Positions 17,415 through 26,226 of a DNA stretch of 64,000 bases are shown piece by piece; positions within the stretch are counted from its first letter, which is position 1, and each line of letters starts with the position of its first letter. The stretch comes from Streptomyces roseoviridis (GTDB lineage: Bacteria; Actinomycetota; Actinomycetes; Streptomycetales; Streptomycetaceae). The stretch spans positions 7,009,001 through 7,073,000 of the forward strand of contig NZ_BAAAWU010000001.1 of NCBI RefSeq assembly GCF_039535235.1. The letters are read 5' to 3'. The notes beneath the pieces are model-generated. The model was not told the DNA's origin, made no database searches, and was given only the letters and a program-made list of their open reading frames with translations. The translations under genes were made by a program, and so were the position numbers.

Positions 17415-18599
17415 GTGGCTGGTGACCGGATGGGGCTGGCGCAGGTGCTGGCGGCCGCCGAGGCCGCCGCTCCGGTGGACTCGCTGGACGTGGTGGCGCG
17501 CAATCTGCGGGAGCGGTTCGGCGCCCGGTACGTGTCGTTCCTGTTCGTCGACGTCGTCGGCCGACGCCTGCTGCGGGTGCACGACACCGCCACCCAGCAG
17601 CAGGAGGACCGTGCTGAGCAGGTCCCCCTGGCCGGCAGCGGCGTCTACGACGAGGTCCTGCGCAGCCAGCGCCTGCTCCGGGCACCGGACGGCGCGGAGA
17701 GGCAGCGGGTGCTCGCACCGGTCACCAACCGCGGCGACGCCATCGGCGTCCTGGAACTCTTCCTCACCGACGCCACCCCGGACGTGCTGGACCAGATCCA
17801 GGAGGCCGCACACGCGCTGGCGTACGTCATCGTCACCGACCGGCGCTTCACCGACCTCTACCACTGGGGCAACCGCACCACCAAAGTGAGCCTGTCCGCG
17901 GAGATCCAGCGCCAGCTCCTGCCCACCGCCTCCGCCTGCGAAGCTCCCCAGTTCACCCTCGCCGGCGCCCTGGTGCCCGCCTCCGACATCGCCGGTGACA
18001 CCTACGACTACAGCCTCGACGCCCACACCCTGCATCTGTCGATCACCGACGCGATGGGGCACGACGTCAGCGCATCCCTGATGGCCACCCTCCTGGTCAA
18101 CGCCTCCCGCGGCGCCCGCCGCGCCGGCGAGGACCTCGCCGAACAGGCCCGCCGAGTCCACCAGGCACTCCTCGCCCACGGCCACCACAGCATCGCCACC
18201 GGCCAGCTCCTGCGCATCGCCCTCGACGGCACCGGCGCCCAGCTCGTCAACGCCGGCCACCCCTGGCCGCTGCGGCTGCGTGACGGCGCCGTCAGCGAAC
18301 TCAGCCTGGCCGTGAACCTGCCCTTCGGCGTCGTCACCCAAGGCGCCTACCAGGTCCAGCACCTCGACCTGCGACCCGGTGACCGCCTGCTGCTCCACAC
18401 GGACGGCATGCAGGAACGCGACGCGGAAACCGTCGACCTGCCCGGCCTCCTGCGCAAGACCGCCGACGAACACCCCCGCGAAGTGGTACGCACGCTGGTC
18501 GGCGCGGTCAGCGACGCCTATGAAGGCCGTCCGCCCCGGGACGACGCCACCGTCCTGTGCCTGGACTGGCACGGCCCCACCCCGCCCGCAACGCCGTGA
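17415..18599 (+). CDS. PP2C/SpoIIE-type serine phosphatase with GAF-like sensor
   Basis: 394 residues. An N-terminal GAF-like region (about 10-150) precedes a PPM phosphatase domain with the metal-binding motifs DIAGDTYDY, ITDAMGHDV, HTDGMQE and RDDATVLCL. Such proteins dephosphorylate anti-anti-sigma factors and thereby free sigma factors in stress or development. GTG 17415 is preceded by GGAG at seven bases; an upstream in-frame TTG lacks a site. It follows the SARP gene by 77 bases on the same strand, so cotranscription is possible. No anti-sigma or STAS partner is nearby. Confidence 0.92.
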   Translation: MAGDRMGLAQVLAAAEAAAPVDSLDVVARNLRERFGARYVSFLFVDVVGRRLLRVHDTATQQQEDRAEQVPLAGSGVYDEVLRSQRLLRAPDGAERQRVLAPVTNRGDAIGVLELFLTDATPDVLDQIQEAAHALAYVIVTDRRFTDLYHWGNRTTKVSLSAEIQRQLLPTASACEAPQFTLAGALVPASDIAGDTYDYSLDAHTLHLSITDAMGHDVSASLMATLLVNASRGARRAGEDLAEQARRVHQALLAHGHHSIATGQLLRIALDGTGAQLVNAGHPWPLRLRDGAVSELSLAVNLPFGVVTQGAYQVQHLDLRPGDRLLLHTDGMQERDAETVDLPGLLRKTADEHPREVVRTLVGAVSDAYEGRPPRDDATVLCLDWHGPTPPATP

Positions 18600-18869
18600 G
18601 CGTGCCGACCACGGTCCGCGCCGACCAACCAAGCGGGCGATCGGGGCCACGGAGGTGATCAAGGAGCTGATACGCCGGTCCCTCGACCACCCTCCGCCCG
18701 GCCCGTCCCGCCGGCCCCGCTTCCGGCGACTGCCGGCGGGCCGGCGCCGCCCCCGCCGGGCGGAAGGGGTCGGCTACCTCAGTGGTCGCCCCTGGAGGTC
18801 AGCCAGCTGACGGCCAACAACCGCCACTGATCCGCGATCACCCATGGCTTGCCGGGCTCAACCAGGACG

Positions 18870-19190
18870 CGGGGTGTCGGCACGGGTGCTGACCTGGGGT
18901 TTCGGGTGAGCACCGAACCAGCACGGGAGCCAGAACCTCACCGCCAGAACCGGGCGCACTGGTCAGACCAGGCACCCCCCGTATCGAGACCGCTCGACCG
19001 ATCCCGTGGCGCAGTCCGACCTGGCATGGTGGCGGCCCGCACCTCCGCCCCCGAACTATGGTGTCCCACCACATACGCGTCTGACCTGTGTCTTCCTACG
19101 GTGTGGCGACACGAAACAGTCCCCGTCACCCGCTCGGAAGTGGTGCACACGGCCGCCGCAACACACGCTCCCACGCCCCTCGGACCCTCA
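18870..19190. repeat. Left copy of the transporter-promoter block (duplicated at 34258-34590)
   Basis: This block is clearly homologous, with perhaps one base in six changed, to the block just upstream of the intact MHS transporter. Shared landmarks in order are GGTGCTGAC...GTGAGCACC, the att-like word, CCGAACTATGGTGTCCCACC, TTCCTACGGTGTGGCGACAC, and the beginning of the transporter coding region (GCCGCCGCAACACACGCTCC). Similarity stops abruptly at the Ser-Pro codons after CGGACCCTCA. In this copy the transporter ATG reads ACG and the gene is cut after about 15 codons. It looks like the old junction of an integrated element. Confidence 0.85.
18908..18928 (+). other. att-like word, copy 1
   Basis: AGCACCGAACCAGCACGGGA; the same 20-base word (one or two mismatches) recurs at 28530, 34239 and 34295. 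It lies next to a 9-bp inverted repeat in the left copy of the duplicated block. Attachment-site function is inferred. Confidence 0.45.
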
Positions 19191-19214
19191 TTTCGCCCGC
19201 GCCGGGGCGGGCGA

Positions 19215-19655
19215 TCACCAGCCGGAGGGCTTGGTGGGGCCCAGGACGCGGGTGACGGTGACCTCGATGACGACCCGGTGGGAGTTGACCCGTGGGGTCT
19301 CGTACCGCTCGGTGCCGGCGCTCGGCGTCGGCGACGGAGGCCGGGTCGTCCTTGACCAAGGCGGTCCCTTCGAGGATGGACCAGCGCCGACCTTCGGCCT
19401 GACTGATGGTGACGCGGGCTTCGGTGCCAGCGGCCGGGGCGGCGCGGATGTACGGACCTTCTTGTTGCCGCTGTCGGTGATGACCCGGGCGATCCGCGTC
19501 TCGTGGTCGTACGTCACGCCGACAGGAGTGGTGTGCGGGGAACCGTCGGGCCGGAGAGTGGTCAGGAAGCCGTGTGGCAGAGGGGAGGGCCAGGCACGCT
19601 CGTATCCGTGGTGAATCTCATTCGTCCTGTGCTTATGGGTGAACAGGTCAATCAC
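19215..19655 (-). pseudogene. PPOX-fold (F420/FMN-dependent) oxidoreductase with two compensating indels
   Basis: The open frame begins at GTG 19655 with LPHGFLTTLRPDGSPHTTPVG and ITDSGNKKVR, classic for split-barrel PPOX/F420-dependent enzymes of about 145 residues. From about 19457 to 19318 the true coding lies in another frame (IRAAPAAGTEARVTISQAEG, WSILEGTALVKDDPASVADA). It then returns to the first frame (ERYETPRVNSHRVVIEVTV). Comparison of the two readings implies loss of one base at about 19457 and two at about 19318. The frame is thus open but the middle 45 residues are scrambled. Either two sequencing errors or real decay. Confidence 0.75.
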
Positions 19656-19678
19656 ATGGCATGCCCTCTTCTGCCGTG

Positions 19679-19819
19679 ATGGCGACGGCTCGCGGGATCA
19701 TGCGGGAAGACGGCGGGTCCATCGGCACCGGGGAGACGGTGCTCGACGCGGCGAAGAAGACCAGCGTGCGCTGCCGCCGTGCGACGCGGCGGGTGGGCAC
19801 GGCCCACTGGGCGGCATAG
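19679..19819 (+). pseudogene. Possible CBS-domain protein remnant
   Basis: The 46-residue frame starts MATARGIMREDGGSIGTGETV and continues LDAAKK. It strongly recalls the first half of a CBS domain (TARDIM...IG...ETVLDAARKM) as in Streptomyces CBS-pair proteins. The reading then degenerates; a neighbouring frame has ALPPCDAAGG-like residues. No full protein can be rebuilt. Short match, so tentative. Confidence 0.35.
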
Positions 19820-19902
19820 CGAGCGCGGTGAAGGGAGCGGCCACCCGACGTCGGCAGCTCAGCACCTGCCCGTAAGACTTCGCCGGCCGGTCCGCCGGTC
19901 GG

Positions 19903-21114
19903 TCAGGGGAGGCGGCTGGGCTGTGCGAGGCGGTCGGCGAGATAGTGCTGGAACTGCCACAGGGGGCGCTCCAGGTGTGAGAAGCGTCCGCCCGATGGCC
20001 CCGGATCGGTGGCGAGCCCTCGTTGCACGCCCCGGATGGCCACCGCGTCCTCACTCTGGATCGTTTCCAGCTGCTGACGTGAGGCGATGACGTAGGCGTC
20101 GAATCCCGGATTCGCCCGGGCCTCCGGCGGCACGAGCACCGTGAAATGGGCGTCATGCGTTTCCGGTCCGGTGGGAATCCACCGCGCGAACGTCACACTG
20201 TCCGGCAGGAGGGCCAGCACCAGGTGCGGGAAGACGCCTGCGATCGTCATGCCGGACAGTTCCCGCTCCCCGAGGCCGGGGATCAAGGTACCCGCCGCAC
20301 CGGTCGCGACCTTCAGAGCGTCAGCGGCGAAGGGCGTGTACGTGGTGAACCAGCGTCCGTCGCAGTCGTCGACGAGGGTGTCCTTGCCCGGCAGGACCGG
20401 ATCGAGGGTCGCCACGTGGCTCCCCATGTGGTGGTAGTTCTCCGAGCCGTTCTCCAGCGCCACCTTCCAGTTCGCCGCCACGCCCTCCCACACGGCGGTG
20501 TAGGCCACGACGAGGTCCGGCAGCCGGTAGGCGGACAGCTTGGCCGTCAGCTCCTCGAGCTGCGGGCCCAGCGCCGAAGCGTCGGGATCGGCACAGATCA
20601 TGATCAGTCCGTTCCACACCTCCAGGCGGTAGCGGGGCAGCCGGCACGCCGCACGGTCGAAATCGACCCTGCTCATCAGGGGCGCCCCGGCCAGCTGCCC
20701 GGCGTACTCGCCGTTCAGCCGGTACGTCCAGGTGTGATACGGGCACGTCAGCCGCTTCAGGGACCCCTGCTCGGGTGCGGTTTCCGGGGGGAGGACATCC
20801 ATGAAGCGGTGCCGGCACACCCGGGACAGCGCGTGCAGCCCCCCGTCCTCGTCCCGTGTGATGACCACGGGTTCGCCCAGCACGTCGGTGCGCAGGTAGT
20901 CACCGGGCCGTGCGACCTGGCTCACGTGCCCGGCGCACACCCAGTCGGAGCGGAAGACGTGCTCCCTCTCCAGGCGGTAGAAGTCCTCGCTGGTGTAGGC
21001 CCGTGCCGGAAGCGTCTCGCCGCGCTCCAGCGGGAGTGCCGCCAGGCGCGTCAGCTCCTCCAGGAGGAAATCGAGTTCGAGTCCTCGGTGCGGCATGGTG
21101 CCACCACCCTTCAT
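19903..21114 (-). CDS. Rieske-type aromatic ring-hydroxylating oxygenase, alpha subunit
   Basis: 403 residues. A Rieske [2Fe-2S] motif is complete: CRH (Cys100, His102) and CPYH (Cys124, His127). The C-terminal catalytic domain carries ENGSENYHHMGSH, giving the two His ligands of the mononuclear iron. Family members use O2 and electrons from a reductase to hydroxylate aromatic rings, demethylate or hydroxylate quaternary amines. No reductase or beta subunit is adjacent, so an alpha-only type (choline/carnitine or VanA-like) served by a distant reductase is likely. ATG 21114 is chosen because GGAGGG lies five bases upstream; ATG 21096 is the next possibility. Divergent from the AAA regulator, which may control it. 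Confidence 0.92.
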   Translation of the reverse strand: MKGGGTMPHRGLELDFLLEELTRLAALPLERGETLPARAYTSEDFYRLEREHVFRSDWVCAGHVSQVARPGDYLRTDVLGEPVVITRDEDGGLHALSRVCRHRFMDVLPPETAPEQGSLKRLTCPYHTWTYRLNGEYAGQLAGAPLMSRVDFDRAACRLPRYRLEVWNGLIMICADPDASALGPQLEELTAKLSAYRLPDLVVAYTAVWEGVAANWKVALENGSENYHHMGSHVATLDPVLPGKDTLVDDCDGRWFTTYTPFAADALKVATGAAGTLIPGLGERELSGMTIAGVFPHLVLALLPDSVTFARWIPTGPETHDAHFTVLVPPEARANPGFDAYVIASRQQLETIQSEDAVAIRGVQRGLATDPGPSGGRFSHLERPLWQFQHYLADRLAQPSRLP

Positions 21115-21319
21115 CGGTTCCCTCCAGCGTGCGCCGAGGCCCGTGGGCAGCGAATCACCGCCAGGGTCGATACTCGCGTAGTCCTTTCGATGCAGACGCC
21201 CGGTTGACGAAGTTGATCCACTTTTCGAACAGCCACTACGCTCCCGATCAGGAACACGGCTACGGCCGGTAGGACCGTGGACGCTGCGGGGGTGGTGGCA
21301 TGGGGGCCTCGGGGAGCTG

Positions 21320-24300
21320 GTGCTGTGGCCGGTGCCGGACATGAGCGCACTGCCGTCCGGACGACTGCTGGGGCGCGACGACTCCCTGCGTGCGGTACGG
21401 GCCCGTATCGAGCGCGCGGTCGCCGGACACGGTGGCGTGCTGCTGATCACCGGCGAGGCGGGCATCGGCAAGACGTCGCTCGCCGGCCGCGCGGTCCAGG
21501 AGGCGCGGGGCGTGGGCCTGGCCGTCCTGCGCGGAGCGTGCTGGGACGCCGACGGCACTCCCGGGTACTGGCCGTGGACGCAGGTAGTCCGCAGCCTGCG
21601 CCGATCCGCGCGGACGGAAACGTGGGAGGCCGCATCGGAAGCGGCCGGCGCGGCCTGGGAGGTCCTGCTCGGGGGCAGCGGAGCCGAGGACGCGGATCAG
21701 TTCCAGCTGTTCGACGCGGTCACCACCCTGCTGGTCACCGCCGCTCAGCACCAGCCCGTGCTGGTTGCGCTGGAGGACGTGCACTGGGCCGACCCGGCGT
21801 CGGTGGCGTTGCTGGAATTCGCCGCCCAGCACCTGTCGCTGGAACGGGTCCTGATCCTGGCCACGTGCAGGGACGTGGAGATCGAGCGACCAGACCACCC
21901 GTCGCGCGATCGGCTGCGCTCGCTCATGACCCGGGCCACGACGCTCACGCTCCCGGGTCTGGGAGCGGCGGACGTCGCCGAACTGATGCACCGCACTGCG
22001 GGGAGGACACCGGACGACGCCCTGGTCACCGAGGTCCTGCGCCGCACCGGAGGCAACCCCTTCTTCGTCCAGGAGACCGCTCGCCTGTGGGCCGGTGGCC
22101 ACGAGGTGACGGCGGTCTCGCCAGGTCTGCACGCCTCGCTCCAGCAGCGGCTACGGCTGCTGGACCAACCGGTAGCCACCTGCCTCGGCGCCGCGTCCGT
22201 ACTGGGGCGACGCTTCCGCACCGACATCCTGGCCCGCGTCCTGGGCACTCCGCCGACGGAAGTACGCCGTTGGCTGGCCCAGGCCACCGACGCCCAGCTG
22301 GTCGAGCGGGAGTGCTCGGGAGAGGTCGTCTTCAAGCACGACCTGGTCCGCGAGACCCTGTACGGAGACCTGGACGCACAGCGGGCCCGCAGGCTCCACG
22401 CCGCCGCCGTACACGCGCTGCGCGACACGGCGGCCGCCTCGATGGAGGTGATGCTCCCCGGGGAGCTGGCCCGCCACGCCCACCTCGCCTTCGAGGAACT
22501 GGACCGGGATGAGGCGGTGGACCTGATGCTGTCCGCGGCGCGGCACGCGGAGCACCGTTTGGCACACGAGGAGGCGGTGGGCCACTACGGGCGCGCCCTG
22601 GACCGCCTCGCCGACGCGGACCCCGCCCGGCGCGTGCTGATCGGCCTCGACCTCGGGCTCGCCCTCCAGCTGACCGGCGAGCAGGAGCGCTCGTGGCGGG
22701 TGTTCGCGGACGCCGCCGCGCTGGCGAGAGGTCTCGGTCGGCCGCTGCTGATGGGACGCGTCGCGCTGACGCTCTACGGCGCCGACGGACGCGGCGACAC
22801 GACGTCGCTGAAGCCGCGCGCCCTTCACTGGGCGCACGAGCAGCTCATCGCTTCGGACATGACGACGGCTTCGACGGCCACGATGGCCGAAGGACGATGT
22901 GGCGCTGGGGACGACGACGTCCTGCCGGTGTCGAACCGCACGGAACTCCAGCTCTCGGAGTCCCTCTTGGCTCGCAGCGTCGCGGCGGCGGTGGTCGCCA
23001 CGGCCCGCGAGGCGGGTGACGACGACGCTCTGCACGTCGGACTGTGGGCACGCATGCAGGCGGAGTGGGGTCCACAGGCCGCGGGCGGCCGGCGCGAGCT
23101 GGCTGCCGAGCTCGTTGCGGTGTCCCGGCGCCGTGGCGACCGTTGGACCGAGCATGTGGCGATGTCCATGCGGTGGGTCGCGGGGCTCGAGGCGGGTGAC
23201 CCGCGGTTCCTCGACGACTTCCACGCCATGGTGGCCGTGGCCGCATCCGATGGCTCCCCCCGCTTGCGGCTGACCTCTGTCATCGACCGCAGCGTCGTGC
23301 TCGCCATGGCGGGTCGGTTCGACGAGGCGGAGGAGTTGCTGGAGGAGTCCGAGTCCCTGAGCGCGACCGGCCCCAACTACCACCGGCACTTCCTCGCCCA
23401 CCACCGGTGGGCCCTGCTCGTCCTGCGGGGTGACTTCGCCCAGGCGAGGCTGTCACTTGACGCCTTACGCGGCCGTCAGCACCCGTACGTGGACCTCCTG
23501 GAGGCCCTTACCGAGCTGGAGGCCGGGGAACACCTGCGCGAACCTGCTTCCCGGCCCGGCTCCGGAGCCGACGGCGACACGGCGCTGCACCGCGCCCTGA
23601 CCCCGTTGTGGCTGCGCTACCAGGCGCAGGCGGCCGTCGCCTCTGGTGATCCGGCGTGGTGCGACGACGCCCGCGCCGCGCTTGCCCCGTATGAAGGCCA
23701 GTGGCTGGTTTCCCTTCTGGGATGGGACATCGGCGGCCCGGCGACGCTGTGGCTGGGCATGCTCGACGCCGCCCGCCGACGGTGGGACTGCGCGATCCGC
23801 CGGCTCACCGCGGCCCTGGAATCGGCCGAGCGGCTGCACGCACCGCCCTGGGCGCTGCGGGCTCGGATCGAACTGGCCTGCGCGCTCGCGGAGCGGGGCA
23901 CCGACGGTGACCATGATCTCGCCGCTCTCATCAGGGAGGCGACGTCGCAGGCGCAGCGCCTGGCCATGCCCCACCTGCTCACGCGGATCGAGCATCTCAC
24001 CGCGCTCCCGTCCCAGAGCCGCCCGGCCGTCCCGTCGTGCGAGTTCCGCCGCAACGGTGAGGTGTGGCGCCTGACGTTCGAGGGCCGCACCGTGCACCTG
24101 CCCGACGCGAAGGGCCTGCGGGACCTGCACGTCCTGCTGAGCCTCCCCGGCCAGGACATCGCCGCCGTCCGCCTGCTGAACCCGGACGACGACTCCGTGG
24201 CCACCGCACACGGACTGGGCGCCGACGAGGTCCTGGACGAGGAGGCCCGACGGTGCTACCGCCGTCACCTGGAGCGGCTGGAGACGGAGATCGACCGCGC

Positions 24301-24577
24301 CGTGGAGCGGGGCGACGACGCACGCGCGGCCGCGTACGACCGGGAACGCGCCGCCCTGCTGGACGAACTACGTCGTCACGCGGGCCTCGCAGGCCGCCCA
24401 CGCCGACTGGGAGACCCGCGTGAACGCGCCCGCAAGAACGTCACCGCCCGCATCCGCGACACCCTGCGCAGACTGGACGACCAGCACCCGGCCCTCGCCG
24501 CTCACCTGCGCCGCACGATCTCCACCGGCACGCTGTGCCGCTACACCCCCGACCAGGAGATCCGCTGGCACCTGTGA
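21320..24577 (+). CDS. Large AAA/TPR signal-transduction ATPase with actinobacterial C-terminal module
   Basis: 1085 residues. The N-terminal AAA/STAND ATPase has Walker A GEAGIGKTS (about 45-53), Walker B LVALEDVHWADP and the NPFFVQE motif of MalT/LuxR-large ATPases. A helical TPR-like middle follows. There is no LuxR helix-turn-helix. Instead residues about 900-1085 form a module (VWRLTFEGRTVHLPDAKGLR, ARRCYRRHLERLETEIDRAV, ending YTPDQEIRW) that I recall from many actinobacterial ATPases of unknown role. GTG 21320 follows GGGGAG closely; ATG 21341 is an alternative. It probably senses a ligand and regulates the divergent Rieske gene, but no DNA-binding domain is evident. It converges on the next gene with only nine bases between stops. 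Confidence 0.85.
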   Translation: MLWPVPDMSALPSGRLLGRDDSLRAVRARIERAVAGHGGVLLITGEAGIGKTSLAGRAVQEARGVGLAVLRGACWDADGTPGYWPWTQVVRSLRRSARTETWEAASEAAGAAWEVLLGGSGAEDADQFQLFDAVTTLLVTAAQHQPVLVALEDVHWADPASVALLEFAAQHLSLERVLILATCRDVEIERPDHPSRDRLRSLMTRATTLTLPGLGAADVAELMHRTAGRTPDDALVTEVLRRTGGNPFFVQETARLWAGGHEVTAVSPGLHASLQQRLRLLDQPVATCLGAASVLGRRFRTDILARVLGTPPTEVRRWLAQATDAQLVERECSGEVVFKHDLVRETLYGDLDAQRARRLHAAAVHALRDTAAASMEVMLPGELARHAHLAFEELDRDEAVDLMLSAARHAEHRLAHEEAVGHYGRALDRLADADPARRVLIGLDLGLALQLTGEQERSWRVFADAAALARGLGRPLLMGRVALTLYGADGRGDTTSLKPRALHWAHEQLIASDMTTASTATMAEGRCGAGDDDVLPVSNRTELQLSESLLARSVAAAVVATAREAGDDDALHVGLWARMQAEWGPQAAGGRRELAAELVAVSRRRGDRWTEHVAMSMRWVAGLEAGDPRFLDDFHAMVAVAASDGSPRLRLTSVIDRSVVLAMAGRFDEAEELLEESESLSATGPNYHRHFLAHHRWALLVLRGDFAQARLSLDALRGRQHPYVDLLEALTELEAGEHLREPASRPGSGADGDTALHRALTPLWLRYQAQAAVASGDPAWCDDARAALAPYEGQWLVSLLGWDIGGPATLWLGMLDAARRRWDCAIRRLTAALESAERLHAPPWALRARIELACALAERGTDGDHDLAALIREATSQAQRLAMPHLLTRIEHLTALPSQSRPAVPSCEFRRNGEVWRLTFEGRTVHLPDAKGLRDLHVLLSLPGQDIAAVRLLNPDDDSVATAHGLGADEVLDEEARRCYRRHLERLETEIDRAVERGDDARAAAYDRERAALLDELRRHAGLAGRPRRLGDPRERARKNVTARIRDTLRRLDDQHPALAAHLRRTISTGTLCRYTPDQEIRWHL

Positions 24578-24586
24578 AGAAGGGCC

Positions 24587-26023
24587 TCACAGCGGTTGCC
24601 AGTCGTGCCAGGTGCTGCCGGGCTGGTGTTGCCAGCGGTGATGGACGCCGCCGGGGTTGTTGGCGACGATTTCCAGGCGGCCGTCGCGGTTGCGCAGGGC
24701 CTGGATGAAGTAGCCGCCGCCTCCGAAGTCCTGCCAGGTGCGCCAGGTTCCGGACTGGTCAACCTGGTAGTTGTGCTGGAGGAGGTCGTCGTTCATGGCG
24801 AACACCTCGATCCGCCCGTCGTGGGATTCCACCACGGCGAGTCGTGCCCCGGCGGGGCCGCCGAGTGGCTGCCACTCGTGCCAGTCCCCGCCCGGCGTGT
24901 TCTGCCAGCGGTGGTGCACACCGGAGGAGTTGGTGGCGAACACCTCCAGTCGGCCGTCGTGGTTCTTGCCCAGGGCGAGATGTTCGCCGCCGAGGCCGAA
25001 GTCGACCCACTGCCGCCACGTCCCGGACAGGTCGGTCTGGCAGGTGTGCCGGAAGATGTCGTCGTTCATGGCGAACACCTCAAGGCGTCCGTCCGACGCC
25101 GGCGCCACCGCCAGCCGTGCATCCGCGGGGCCGCCGAGGGGACTCCAGTCGTGCCAGGTGCCGCCCGGTGTGTTGTGCCAGCGGTGGTGTACGCCGGAGG
25201 AGTTGGTGGCGAACACTTCCAGTCGGCCGTCGTGGTTGCGGCCCACGGCCAGGTGCTCGCCCCCGCCGCCGAAGGTGTACCAGTCGGCCCACTCTCCCGA
25301 CGCTTTGGCCTGGTAGCGGTGCACGAACGTCTCTCGGTTCATGGCGAACAGCTCCAGTCGGCCGTCCGGCGCCGCGGACAGCGTGATCGTCGCCGACGCC
25401 GGGCCCCCGAACGGCCGCCAGCCCGACCAGGCGCCACCCACCTCTACCTGGAAGGTGTGGTAGATCTGGTCGACCGCCGCGTGGAACACCTCCGCGCGAC
25501 CGTCCGCCGACAGGCCCACCGCCAGCCGCTGCCGCCGATCCGGCACCTCGGGAGCGTTCCACCAGCTGGTTTCTTTGCGGGCACCTGCCCAGGAGAAGCT
25601 GAAGTGGATGTGGTCGGTGTGGGGGTTGGCGCCGCGGTAGGGCTGCCAGCCGGCGTCGGGCCGGTTGGCCATCCAGATGCGCCGGTTCCAGATCATGTAC
25701 ATGATGCCGAAGCGGCGGGCGAGGGCGTGGGGATTGCCGTACCGGTCGGTGGCGTGGAGCCAGTCGATCAGGTCGTCGGCCATGTGACCCTGACCGTTGA
25801 CGTTCACGCCCCAGTCCCAGGCGCGGCCCTCCTTGTGTTCGCTCTGGCCTCCGCTGCCGCAGGCCCTGCTGATCCCCATGCTGGTCGTGCCGGGGTAGGC
25901 GGCGAGCACCAGGTCGCGGAAGGCGAGCAGACCGGGTTTCGCGCCGGGGTCGCAGTCGCGTTGTGGGTCGTAGGGCGCGTAGGGGTCGATGTCGGGGCCG
26001 AAATCGGGTGTCGTCGGCGCCAT
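24587..26023 (-). CDS. M15-like peptidase domain fused to a PLL-type beta-propeller
   Basis: 478 residues. Residues about 1-155 resemble the ARB_07466-like/M15-like domain (LVLAAYPGTTSMGISRACGS, SEHKEGRAWDWGVNV, NPHTDHIHFSF), with the SxHxxGRAxDW and HxDHIHF metal-site pattern of M15-type folds. Residues about 165-478 are propeller repeats of about 45-50 residues (LAVGRNHDGRLEVFATNSSG type, each with HDGRLEVFA and W-x-DW-x-PLGGP). PLL propellers bind sugars. ATG 26023 has AAGGAG six bases upstream. No Sec or Tat signal peptide is visible, odd for a presumed cell-wall or glycan-acting protein. The repeats are nearly identical at DNA level (24890-24990 and 25160-25260). Confidence 0.85.
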   Translation of the reverse strand: MAPTTPDFGPDIDPYAPYDPQRDCDPGAKPGLLAFRDLVLAAYPGTTSMGISRACGSGGQSEHKEGRAWDWGVNVNGQGHMADDLIDWLHATDRYGNPHALARRFGIMYMIWNRRIWMANRPDAGWQPYRGANPHTDHIHFSFSWAGARKETSWWNAPEVPDRRQRLAVGLSADGRAEVFHAAVDQIYHTFQVEVGGAWSGWRPFGGPASATITLSAAPDGRLELFAMNRETFVHRYQAKASGEWADWYTFGGGGEHLAVGRNHDGRLEVFATNSSGVHHRWHNTPGGTWHDWSPLGGPADARLAVAPASDGRLEVFAMNDDIFRHTCQTDLSGTWRQWVDFGLGGEHLALGKNHDGRLEVFATNSSGVHHRWQNTPGGDWHEWQPLGGPAGARLAVVESHDGRIEVFAMNDDLLQHNYQVDQSGTWRTWQDFGGGGYFIQALRNRDGRLEIVANNPGGVHHRWQHQPGSTWHDWQPL

Positions 26024-26226
26024 GTCGGTCTCCTTCGGGCTGGTTCCCTCGCCCGCTGCGAGGGTCCGTACCCCTGGTGCGCGTGATCGCAACGCGCGGA
26101 CCGTCAGACGCGATCACGCGCCTCTTCCACGACCGGACCGTGCGGCTGGGGCGCGAGCTACAGCCGATCAGGTCACCACCGGCGCGTCCGCGCGCCGGGC
26201 CCACGGCCACGAGGAAGGCTTCCGTC

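Noticed and set aside
14167..17718. A minus-strand open frame of about 1180 codons opposite the SARP regulator
   Set aside because: Mirror of the regulator's coding strand; the plus-strand frame has all expected domains and a good ribosome site.
14443..18599. Secondary-metabolite cluster suggested by the SARP regulator
   Set aside because: No polyketide, peptide-synthetase, terpene or other core biosynthetic genes nearby; the P450 at 55.8 kb is isolated.
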